Shown here piece after piece: positions 1 through 5,410 of a stretch of 5,602 bases of DNA. Source of the stretch: Gammaproteobacteria bacterium (lineage in GTDB: Bacteria; Gemmatimonadota; Gemmatimonadetes; Longimicrobiales; Gaopeijiaceae); NCBI GenBank assembly GCA_024638345.1, contig JAHEKL010000188.1:1-5602 (forward strand). The letters are read 5' to 3'. The notes under the pieces were generated by a model, which did no database searches, was not told where the DNA came from, and saw only the letters and a program-made list of their open reading frames with translations. The position numbers were made by a program, and so were the translations under genes. Position 1 is the stretch's first letter; every line of letters begins with the position of its first letter.

Positions 1-86
1 TTCGCCGGGCCTCGACCCCTTCGGCCGCTCAACTGCAAAGCCGTCAGAGGTGCGCTGTAGAGGAGAGGCGGTTCACCCGCACCCCG

Positions 87-1481
87 CTACTGTCCATCCT
101 CCTCCAGCTGCGCCATCTGTCTCAGCAACTGCTCCCGCTCGGCGACCAGTCGCTCGAACTCGTCGTCCTCGAGCCAGGTGAGCTCGACGTGGAAGTGCCC
201 CATCTCGTCGGCACTGCGTCGACCGAAGAAGACCCACTGGTCGGGATCCGGGTTGTTCGGGTTGTCCAGGGTGTTGTCGTACTGCGCCGTGACGATCAGG
301 ACAGTCCCTTTGGGGAAGAGGGGCGCCGCGTGGTCATCGTACTGATGCGCCGTATGCCATCGATGATCCCAATTGATGCGGTTGACCACCTCCCTACGTC
401 CGTCCGGATAGATCGCCTCCATAGTCTGGTACTTCCCGCGCATGTGCATGTGTCCGCGGATGCTGTTGAGGCGCATGTTCCGCTCGAGCACGTGCACACC
501 CTGCTGGGTCGCGACTCCGTGGGGCGGAAGAGCAAGATCGTTCAGTCGTGTTTGAACGTTGCACTCGGGACTGTCCAGCGGCACCCGAGCCGGCTGCTCC
601 CAGCACCCGCTGTTCTGCTGCAGCACCGTGCGATTCGCCCTCGGATCGGTCAAGAACGAGGCGTGCGAGACCTCGAGTTCGGGCCGCTCACCAGGCGGGT
701 AGAGCCAGATCCCCAATTCGATGTAGGCGTTTTCCACCAGCTGGCCCGATGGGAAGAAATGCATCGCCCATTCGATCCGCTGGCCCGGCTCGATCAGCTT
801 CCCGGCATCCGACGGGAAGAGGTCGTAGTCCTTACCGGCTGCCGACGAGGCCAACTCGGAGTTGGCATGGTGGAAGACATATCGGCTCTCGAGGTCTCCC
901 GGCCGGATCTCGGTCGCCATCGCCCATCTCGGCTCGGTGAGACCATCGACGTACGACACCGGCTCGAACCAGTGGTCGAGACCCGTCGGGGGCACCGTGT
1001 AGGGAGGGGACGCCACGATCAGGTCCGGAGGCCGACCGAAGTGGGATTCCAGCTTCCAGGAGATGGACTCGTCGAAGGTGAGGGGCGGAGGCATGTCCGC
1101 GGGATCACCTAGCGGTGCCCCTGAATCGACCCACTGTACGATCGTCCCGATCTGCTCATCACTGAGCGAGACGTCGTTCTTGAAGTCCTGGATCCCAATG
1201 CCCGGCTCGATATGCCAAGGCGGCATTCGCCGATTCGCGACTCGGTCCTTGATAATGGGCGCCCAGGGCTGCGCCTCCTCGTACGTGAGGAGCGACATCG
1301 GTCCCATCCCGCCCGGTCTGTGGCAGACCTGGCAGTTCTCTTGGAGGATCGGGGCGACATCACGCGCGAACGTGACTTCCTGCCCTTGGACGGCCATCGG
1401 CCAAGCCAGCAAGGCCATCGCAATCCCAGCGAACGAAACTGCCCAGATCCGTCCGGTTCGGTCACAGAGGGGGTCGTTCAT
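87..1481 (-). CDS. Exported cytochrome c / PHM-like type II copper monooxygenase fusion protein
   Basis: This 464-residue protein is probably a periplasmic redox enzyme. Residues 1-10 form a short n-region and about 12-32 a hydrophobic Sec-type signal core, with likely cleavage near VQG-QE (about 33). A mono-haem cytochrome c domain follows: the haem site is C50-x-x-C53-H54, and MPPWH at 86-90 offers M86 as a plausible distal ligand. From about 140 to 440 the protein resembles the copper type II ascorbate-dependent monooxygenases (peptidylglycine alpha-hydroxylating / dopamine beta-monooxygenase fold). H204-H205 and H241 match the CuH ligands, and H344-x-H346 with M427 (in SADEM) match the CuM ligands. 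C293 and C307 are the only non-haem cysteines in the mature part and may form a disulfide. The C-terminus (about 437-463) is charged and probably helical. The start is supported by GGAGAG five bases upstream of ATG. The substrate is unknown; the haem domain may deliver electrons to copper, which is inference. Confidence 0.9.
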   Translation of the reverse strand: MNDPLCDRTGRIWAVSFAGIAMALLAWPMAVQGQEVTFARDVAPILQENCQVCHRPGGMGPMSLLTYEEAQPWAPIIKDRVANRRMPPWHIEPGIGIQDFKNDVSLSDEQIGTIVQWVDSGAPLGDPADMPPPLTFDESISWKLESHFGRPPDLIVASPPYTVPPTGLDHWFEPVSYVDGLTEPRWAMATEIRPGDLESRYVFHHANSELASSAAGKDYDLFPSDAGKLIEPGQRIEWAMHFFPSGQLVENAYIELGIWLYPPGERPELEVSHASFLTDPRANRTVLQQNSGCWEQPARVPLDSPECNVQTRLNDLALPPHGVATQQGVHVLERNMRLNSIRGHMHMRGKYQTMEAIYPDGRREVVNRINWDHRWHTAHQYDDHAAPLFPKGTVLIVTAQYDNTLDNPNNPDPDQWVFFGRRSADEMGHFHVELTWLEDDEFERLVAEREQLLRQMAQLEEDGQ

Positions 1482-1600
1482 CGGATCTCTCCAAGTCGCT
1501 GACTGGCGGAACGAGAAAGGCCCGCTCCTCGGTCACGGTGGTTCGCTGCAATCTGCGTGCTCGAACAGCGCGTGACAGCTGGTCAAAGCTAGGGGATTCA

Positions 1601-1612
1601 GCGTCGGGACGC
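1601..1612. repeat. Inverted repeat GCGTC-GG-GACGC upstream of the cytochrome gene
   Basis: Two perfect 5-base arms are separated by two bases, about 120 bp upstream of the cytochrome-monooxygenase start. It lies in the non-coding gap between that gene and the amidase and could be an operator half-site pair or a small hairpin. Arms this short are expected by chance now and then in GC-rich DNA. Confidence 0.3.
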
Positions 1613-1657
1613 CAGCAATCGCGCAAGGTGCGGCTCCCAGGCGTTCCGTCTCGGGCC

Positions 1658-1670
1658 GATCCCCGGGATC
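1658..1670. repeat. Inverted repeat GATCCC-C-GGGATC between amidase and cytochrome genes
   Basis: A perfect palindrome with 6-base arms around one central base, lying about 68 bp beyond the amidase stop and about 177 bp upstream of the cytochrome start. A one-base centre is too tight for a good RNA hairpin loop, so a protein-binding site is more plausible than a terminator. No T-tract follows on either strand. There is no functional evidence. Confidence 0.35.
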
Positions 1671-1696
1671 ACCGCTGATTTCGGGTTGCGTTCGGG

Positions 1697-1709
1697 GCTT
1701 TCCGCGGCG
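1697..1709 (+). repeat. 13-base intergenic repeat, copy 1 (GCTTTCCGCGGCG)
   Basis: The same 13 bases occur on the same strand at 5228-5240. Both copies lie in non-coding gaps just beyond the 3' end of a gene: this one follows the minus-strand amidase, the other follows the plus-strand permease. The core CCGCGG is itself palindromic. Function is unknown, and two copies may be coincidence. Confidence 0.35.
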
Positions 1710-1737
1710 TACCACCCCCGCTCAGGGGCTTACAACC

Positions 1738-3315
1738 TCAGGAGGGATCGGCCGCGCGGGTTCGGTGGAAGTCGGTGACGGCCTGGTATGCAGCGGCCAC
1801 TGCGAACAGCCGCTCCTCTCCGAAGGGCCGCGCGGCCATGACGGCGCCTCGGGGCACGGTCTTCCCCGTCTCGCCGTCGGTATCGAAGCCGATCGGCATG
1901 CAAAGCAGTGGCAGTCCCGTCCCGTCGAACGCGTCGGTCTCGCCGGTCAGGACCACTTCGCACTGATTGAACAGCTGGGTCAGCATCCGGTTCAGCAACA
2001 GATTCCGCGCCTGTTGAACCTTCACGTAGGTGTCCGCGCTCTGAAGCATCCCGTTGAGGAAACGGGGAAGCCGGTCGGCGAAGTCTCGGACGTCCCTCCG
2101 AAGGTGCTCTATGAAGAACGCGGTAGGATCTCCGTGAGAGCCCCCAAGAGGCTCCGACGTCAATTCCTCCCACTGATCCGGGAGGGTGATGTCGGACACG
2201 ATCTGGACCGAGGCGTTCTGCTCCAGCACTTCGAGGAACGCTCGACGGAGCGTGTTCACGCCCTCGTCCTCGTCCGCCAGATAGTCCGGCCAGATTCCGA
2301 TGCGGGTAGGCCAGCGGACTCTGGGACGCTCTCCCGGAAACGCCGTGGCTGCGAGCGCGTAGTTCGGTGGCTGGGGAAGACCGAGGCTCCTCGGGTCGTT
2401 CGGGTCCGGCCTGGCGATGACCTGGAGGAGAATCGCGGCGTCCTTGGCATCGCGCGCCATCACGCCCACGTGGTCCCTGGTGTAGCTCAGAGGGATCACT
2501 CCGTGAAGGGAGACCCGCCCGAAGGTGGGCTTGATGCAAGTGAGTCCCTGCGCGTTGCCGGGTCCGGTCACGGAACCCCCGGTCTGAGTGCCGAGACCTG
2601 CGACCGCGAGCCTGGCTGCAATGGCCGTCGCGGACCCCGAAGACGAGCCACCCGGGCTATAGCGCACGTCGTCGGGACTCCAAGCGTTCCGCGTCGTCGG
2701 AACCGTGGTGCCATACACCCGGGCTCGACCTCCTGCCAGGTTTCCCATCTGCCCCTTCCCGACGATGAGGCCCCCCGCGGACCGCAGCAGTGCGACCACC
2801 GTCGCATCGTAGTCGGGCTGAAAGCCCTCGAAGACGAGCGATCCCCCCTCCGTCAGAAGATCCGACGTATAGAAGTTGTCCTTCGGTACCAGGCACATCG
2901 CCCGTAGGGGAAAGCGCTGCTCGTCCACGGGTGTCTCGTCCAGCGCCTCCAGGAGCGCCTGGCGAGTCGATCGGTCCGCGTATGCCTGGTAGATGTCCTC
3001 GAAGGACTCGATTCGCTCGGCATAGGCTTCGACCAGCTCCGTCGGCGCCAATGCCCCGCTTCGTATCAGCGTCATCGACTCGGCCATCGTCAGCGTCGTC
3101 GGGTCGTCGACGCTCTGGATTCGGACGTCCGATGCGAACGCCTCCGGAGTCACGACGAGGCTCCCAGGACTGGCCGCCACTTTAGCTCTGGAAAGGACCG
3201 CTCCCGACGCCGCCGCGGCTGCCGAGAAACCGGCCATCCGGCCGAGGAACCAACGGCGCGAAACCCGCTCGTCCTGGGGAGGCGGCGGGCCACTGGGCGA
3301 ATCGTATTCGCTCAT
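1738..3315 (-). CDS. Tat-exported amidase-signature family amidohydrolase
   Basis: Predicted 525-residue amide hydrolase of the amidase signature family, which uses a Ser-cisSer-Lys triad to cleave amides to acid plus ammonia or amine. Numbered from the 3315 start, a twin-arginine motif SRRWFLG lies at about 19-25, followed by an Ala-rich hydrophobic stretch to about 43 and a possible cleavage site near AKVAA (48). The catalytic candidates are K145 (PKDNF), cis-S224 (GGSSSGS) and nucleophile S248 (TQTGGS). The 24-residue gap between the serines equals that in fatty acid amide hydrolase. IKPTFGRVS (about 261-269) and the following HGVIPL...DHVG stretch are typical of the family. Oddly, the usual GTDTGGSIR-type strand reads GTQTGGSVT. 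An in-frame ATG at 3336 exists but has no Shine-Dalgarno; the 3315 ATG overlaps the upstream stop as ATGA, so I chose it. No gatB is adjacent, so it is unlikely to be the tRNA amidotransferase GatA. The substrate is not identifiable. Confidence 0.92.
   Translation of the reverse strand: MSEYDSPSGPPPPQDERVSRRWFLGRMAGFSAAAAASGAVLSRAKVAASPGSLVVTPEAFASDVRIQSVDDPTTLTMAESMTLIRSGALAPTELVEAYAERIESFEDIYQAYADRSTRQALLEALDETPVDEQRFPLRAMCLVPKDNFYTSDLLTEGGSLVFEGFQPDYDATVVALLRSAGGLIVGKGQMGNLAGGRARVYGTTVPTTRNAWSPDDVRYSPGGSSSGSATAIAARLAVAGLGTQTGGSVTGPGNAQGLTCIKPTFGRVSLHGVIPLSYTRDHVGVMARDAKDAAILLQVIARPDPNDPRSLGLPQPPNYALAATAFPGERPRVRWPTRIGIWPDYLADEDEGVNTLRRAFLEVLEQNASVQIVSDITLPDQWEELTSEPLGGSHGDPTAFFIEHLRRDVRDFADRLPRFLNGMLQSADTYVKVQQARNLLLNRMLTQLFNQCEVVLTGETDAFDGTGLPLLCMPIGFDTDGETGKTVPRGAVMAARPFGEERLFAVAAAYQAVTDFHRTRAADPS
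3312..3315 (-). promoter_or_regulatory. ATGA stop-start overlap coupling the small protein to the amidase
   Basis: On the minus strand the TGA stop of the 90-residue gene shares bases with the ATG of the amidase. This arrangement is typical of translational coupling and of subunits made in fixed proportion. It decides the amidase start, because the sequence just before the alternative ATG at 3336 has no purine-rich ribosome-binding site. Confidence 0.75.
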
Positions 3316-3584
3316 GGCGATTGCTCGTCGGTCCATGCGGTGAATGGAGCGGGGTGCGCCACGGGCAGGTGGAGTTGCGGATCGATCGCGAAATCGGCGG
3401 CCGCCGCGTCCTGCCGGAGGACGGATCTGGCGTGCTCCAGTAGCCGCTCCTGGTCCATCGGTGCATCCTCGTCGGACTCCGGGAGCACGGAGATGTCGAT
3501 TCCCAAGAGCGCATATCGGGTGAGAATGTACCTGTTCAGCTCTTCGTCGGTAGGCGAATTGGGTCGGCTGGGAACCTGTATCAT
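3312..3584 (-). CDS. Putative AtzG/GatC-like small amidase partner subunit
   Basis: A 90-residue protein with no signal peptide and no membrane segment. Residues about 12-29 (TDEELNRYILTRYALLGI) and about 44-66 (DQERLLEHARSVLRQDAAA and onward) look like two amphipathic helices joined by an acidic loop. A Pro-rich tail with PAPF follows at about 78-81. Helix, 'LLGI', linker, helix and a tail with a P-A-P-F-like motif is the pattern I recall for AtzG-like proteins (DUF4089), the small partner of the amidase AtzE, which are related in role to GatC. The family call rests on recognition of pattern only. Its position, directly before and overlapping the amidase by ATGA, strongly supports partnership. 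The ATG at 3584 has GGAG six bases upstream. The frame stays open further upstream to 3848 but would cross the divergent region and the permease start, so the short form is preferred. At 90 residues it is longer than typical AtzG (about 65-70). Confidence 0.8.
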   Translation of the reverse strand: MIQVPSRPNSPTDEELNRYILTRYALLGIDISVLPESDEDAPMDQERLLEHARSVLRQDAAAADFAIDPQLHLPVAHPAPFTAWTDEQSP

Positions 3585-3590
3585 CGGGGT

Positions 3591-3594
3591 CTCC
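3591..3594 (-). promoter_or_regulatory. Ribosome-binding site (GGAG) of the small amidase partner gene
   Basis: GGAG on the minus strand lies six bases before the ATG at 3584. It is the reason for choosing the 90-residue form over the longer open frame reaching 3848. Confidence 0.65.
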
Positions 3595-3665
3595 GCTGTC
3601 TGCCGGTCACGAAACGGAACCACATGCCGTAGACTGAGCTGACCTCGAGCTCGCGGAACGATGGC

Positions 3666-3684
3666 TCGAGACGGCCAGTCTCGA
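3666..3684. repeat. Perfect inverted repeat TCGAGAC-GGCCA-GTCTCGA, candidate operator
   Basis: Two perfect 7-base arms are separated by five bases, within the divergent region 50 bp upstream of the permease start. The size and spacing suit a dimeric helix-turn-helix repressor or activator. It could also form a stem in the permease leader, but it lacks a T-tract and so is not an intrinsic terminator. No regulator gene is in the window. Confidence 0.45.
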
Positions 3685-3719
3685 CGAAGATGCCCGGCGT
3701 GCGCGTAGGGGACAAGCAA

Positions 3720-3726
3720 AGGGAGG
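3720..3726 (+). promoter_or_regulatory. Strong Shine-Dalgarno (AGGGAGG) fixing the permease GTG start
   Basis: AGGGAGG, within the purine run AAAGGGAGG, ends seven bases before the GTG at 3734. It is the best ribosome-binding site in the window. It argues for the GTG start rather than the in-frame ATG at 3866, which would remove the first membrane segment. Confidence 0.8.
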
Positions 3727-3733
3727 CAGTGGC

Positions 3734-5185
3734 GTGAGCGAGAACCCCGAGTCCAGTGAGCGCGCCCGGAGGGTCGAGCTTCTTCACCTCCTGGGTGGAC
3801 CGCTGGTCTTCTCGCTGCTGTTGGCAACTTCGCTTCAGGGCGTGTCATTCGAGACGCGGGGCGCCATGGGTCTATTGGTCTGGATGGCTTGGTGGTGGAT
3901 CGCCCGCCCTGTCCATCTGGCGGTCACCGGGCTCCTGCCGCTTCCCGTCGCTGCGGTCTTCGGGCTCGCCCCGATGGATGAAGTGGCGACCTCGTACTCG
4001 CAGGACACGATCCTGCTCCTTCTCGGTGCGAACGTCCTGACCAGCGTTTGGACCCGTTGGGGGCTCGATCGGCGGATCGGTCTCGCGTCGCTCCTCGGCG
4101 TGGGCACGAGCGCGAGACGCCAGATCCTGGCTTGGTTCCTGGTCAGCGCAGCGCTCTCGAGTGTGCTCCCGAACACGATCGTCGCGGCAACTCTGATTCC
4201 CATCGTCGTAGCTATGCTTCGCTCTATCGGGATCGAGGATCTATGGAACAGCCGGGTCGGCACGGCACTCGTCATCGCCGTGGCATGGGGCACGAGCGCC
4301 GGCGGGGCCGCGACTCCGCTGGGCGGTGCCCCGAATCTCTTGACCGTCGGATTCATCGAGGAGTCGATCACCGGCCGGGAGTTCCTCTTCCTGACCTGGG
4401 TCACCCGGCTCGCACCCATCACCGCGGTGATCGTGGCGGTGATGTTCGTCTTCCTTCGATTCGCGATGCAATCGGAAGCCGCGGAGCTGTCCGGCTCCCG
4501 GGAATTCGTGCAAGAGGAGATTAGGGCCCTCGGGCCCATGCGCGCGGAGGAGAAGTGGGGCTTCGCCCTCTTCGTGGTTGCCGCGGCCCTCGCGTTCGGC
4601 AGGCCACTCTACGCGGGGGCCGTCCCGGGGCTCACCCCGGCATTCGCGTTCATGGCGATGGCCGTGGCGAGCTTCGCGATCCGCACGCGAAAAGGACCAC
4701 TCATCACGTGGCCCTTCGCCCAGGCCCACATGTATTGGGGACTGTTCTATCTGTTCGCGGGGGGGATCGCCTTGGGCCGTATCCTCGGCGCCTCCGGCGC
4801 CGCCCAGGCTTTCGCGAATGCGCTCGTGCCGTACGCCGGGGAGGGCGGATTCATGGCCGTCCTCGTGTTCTCCCTTCTCACCATGGTGCTCACCCAGGTG
4901 ACCAGCAACACCGCTGCTATCGCGATCGTCGTTCCGGTCACGATCAGCACCTTTCAGTCGCTCGGGCTGAATCCGATTCCTTTCGTCTATATCGTTAGCG
5001 TCATCGGGAACTGCGGCTTCATCCTCCCCTCGTCGGCTGGTGGACCCGCCGTGGCCGCGGGGTACGGGGTGAACCTGCAGACCATGGCGGCCAAGGGCCT
5101 GATCGCATCGCTCCTGGTCGTCGCCGTCCTCGTCGCCCTCGGATATGCGCTCGCTCGATGGTGGCCCGCGTTCGGGATCGCATAG
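3734..5185 (+). CDS. DASS/SLC13-type (ion transporter superfamily) anion permease
   Basis: A 483-residue inner-membrane transporter with about 11-12 hydrophobic segments and a short polar N-terminus (1-14). Family marks for divalent anion:sodium symporters are present in both inverted repeats. Repeat one has the transport motif LPNT at 145-148, then TPLGGAPN at 194-201, matching the TPIGTPPN-type loop that lines the first sodium site. Repeat two has TSNT at 390-393 and a Ser/Gly-rich loop LPSSAGGPA at 431-439 where family members bind substrate. Earlier segments LAVTGLLPLP (62-71) and SQDTILLLLGAN (89-100) also fit. A polar loop at about 244-275 lies between the halves. The first motif has Pro where the usual SNT serine stands (P146). 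The start is GTG with a strong Shine-Dalgarno. Substrates in the family are di- and tricarboxylates or sulfate; which applies here cannot be told. It is divergent from the amidase unit, perhaps to import a released acid. Confidence 0.88.
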   Translation: MSENPESSERARRVELLHLLGGPLVFSLLLATSLQGVSFETRGAMGLLVWMAWWWIARPVHLAVTGLLPLPVAAVFGLAPMDEVATSYSQDTILLLLGANVLTSVWTRWGLDRRIGLASLLGVGTSARRQILAWFLVSAALSSVLPNTIVAATLIPIVVAMLRSIGIEDLWNSRVGTALVIAVAWGTSAGGAATPLGGAPNLLTVGFIEESITGREFLFLTWVTRLAPITAVIVAVMFVFLRFAMQSEAAELSGSREFVQEEIRALGPMRAEEKWGFALFVVAAALAFGRPLYAGAVPGLTPAFAFMAMAVASFAIRTRKGPLITWPFAQAHMYWGLFYLFAGGIALGRILGASGAAQAFANALVPYAGEGGFMAVLVFSLLTMVLTQVTSNTAAIAIVVPVTISTFQSLGLNPIPFVYIVSVIGNCGFILPSSAGGPAVAAGYGVNLQTMAAKGLIASLLVVAVLVALGYALARWWPAFGIA

Positions 5186-5218
5186 AGCCGCCCTGGTTTG
5201 ATCCAGAATTCCACGGTC

Positions 5219-5249
5219 CGCTTGGGAGCTTTCCGCGGCGGGGCAAGCG
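5219..5249 (+). terminator. Weak hairpin CGCTTG...CAAGCG after the permease gene
   Basis: Perfect 6-base arms at 5219-5224 and 5244-5249 flank a 19-base GC-rich loop, 34 bp after the permease stop. The position suits a terminator, but the loop is large and no T-run follows, so an efficient intrinsic terminator is doubtful. The second copy of the 13-base repeat lies inside the loop. Confidence 0.25.
5228..5240 (+). repeat. 13-base intergenic repeat, copy 2 (GCTTTCCGCGGCG)
   Basis: Identical to 1697-1709 and on the same strand. It sits within the loop of the hairpin just downstream of the permease gene. Relative to the neighbouring gene it is in the opposite orientation from copy 1, which argues against a shared strand-specific terminator role. 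Confidence 0.35.
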
Positions 5250-5377
5250 ACCGCAACTGTAACATTTTGGACCTCTACCCTCGGGTTCTAGGTGAGCCTA
5301 CGTTCCCTTCGCGATTACCGACCTGGATCCTCGATACCGTCATCGGCGTTCGCCAGACTTGCGTTGAGACCAGCGGC

Positions 5378-5383
5378 TAAAAT
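5378..5383 (+). promoter_or_regulatory. Candidate -10 element (TAAAAT) before the right-edge membrane gene
   Basis: TAAAAT matches the sigma-70 -10 consensus in five of six bases and stands out in GC-rich surroundings, 27 bp before the GTG at 5411. No good -35 is found at 16-18 bp; TTGCGT at 5359-5364 is only 13 bp away. If real, transcription would begin near 5390, giving a leader of about 20 bases. Confidence 0.35.
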
Positions 5384-5410
5384 CCCATGCATCTGAGGTA
5401 CTGAAGGCGC

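Larger units (their letters stand above)
3585..3733. promoter_or_regulatory. Divergent intergenic region for the amidase unit and the permease
   Basis: This 149 bp gap separates two divergently read units and must contain promoters for both unless transcription starts elsewhere. No convincing -35/-10 pair is visible; TAGACT at 3630-3635 is at best a weak -10 for the plus strand. CTCGAG occurs twice, at 3644-3649 and 3665-3670, starting 21 bp apart (two helical turns), and the second copy runs into the inverted repeat at 3666-3684. Shared control of both directions by one regulator is possible but inferred. Confidence 0.5.

Noticed and set aside
1..60. Plus-strand open frame ending in TAG at 58-60, possibly the tail of a convergent gene
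   Set aside because: Only 19 codons are visible, with no recognisable motif, so it cannot be told from chance.
68..80. GCGG-TTCAC-CCGC as terminator of the cytochrome gene
   Set aside because: The stem is only four bases and has no T-tract on the minus strand.
189..1112. Long plus-strand open frame (307 codons) opposite the cytochrome-monooxygenase gene
   Set aside because: It is antisense to a gene with clear haem and copper motifs. The translation is Arg/Val/His-rich with no recognisable domain, as is common for shadow frames in GC-rich DNA.
1533..1715. 60-codon minus-strand frame in the gap before the cytochrome gene
   Set aside because: No ribosome-binding site or domain was seen. The composition is unlike the neighbouring genes and the frame covers the palindromes.
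1716..1728. CCCC-GCTCA-GGGG hairpin as terminator of the amidase gene
   Set aside because: A four-base stem without a following T-run is too weak to call.
1765..2907. Long plus-strand open frame (380 codons) opposite the amidase gene
   Set aside because: The minus strand carries the catalytic triad and family motifs. This frame has low-complexity Arg/Gly/His-rich content and no motif.
1738..3315. Assignment of the amidase as GatA of the tRNA amidotransferase
   Set aside because: It has a Tat export signal, a nonstandard nucleophile strand and no gatB neighbour. The small upstream protein is more like a general amidase partner.
3316..3336. Alternative amidase start at ATG 3336, adding seven residues
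   Set aside because: No Shine-Dalgarno precedes it, while ATG 3315 forms an ATGA overlap with the upstream stop.
3312..3848. 178-codon minus-strand frame as the full length of the small amidase partner
   Set aside because: The extra N-terminal part would cross the divergent region and overlap the permease start. It is Arg/Pro-rich, and a good GGAG-ATG start lies at 3584.
3835..4539. 234-codon minus-strand frame opposite the permease
   Set aside because: It is the complement of transmembrane-coding sequence, with Ser/Thr/Arg-rich content and no motif.
5198..5380. 60-codon plus-strand frame between the permease and the right-edge gene
   Set aside because: It needs a TTG start without a Shine-Dalgarno. 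Its third-position G/C bias is visibly weaker than in the real genes, and no domain is seen.
5387..5404. Five-codon ATG frame (MHLRY) just before the right-edge gene, as a possible leader peptide
   Set aside because: It is too short and has no regulatory codon run. Such frames arise often by chance.
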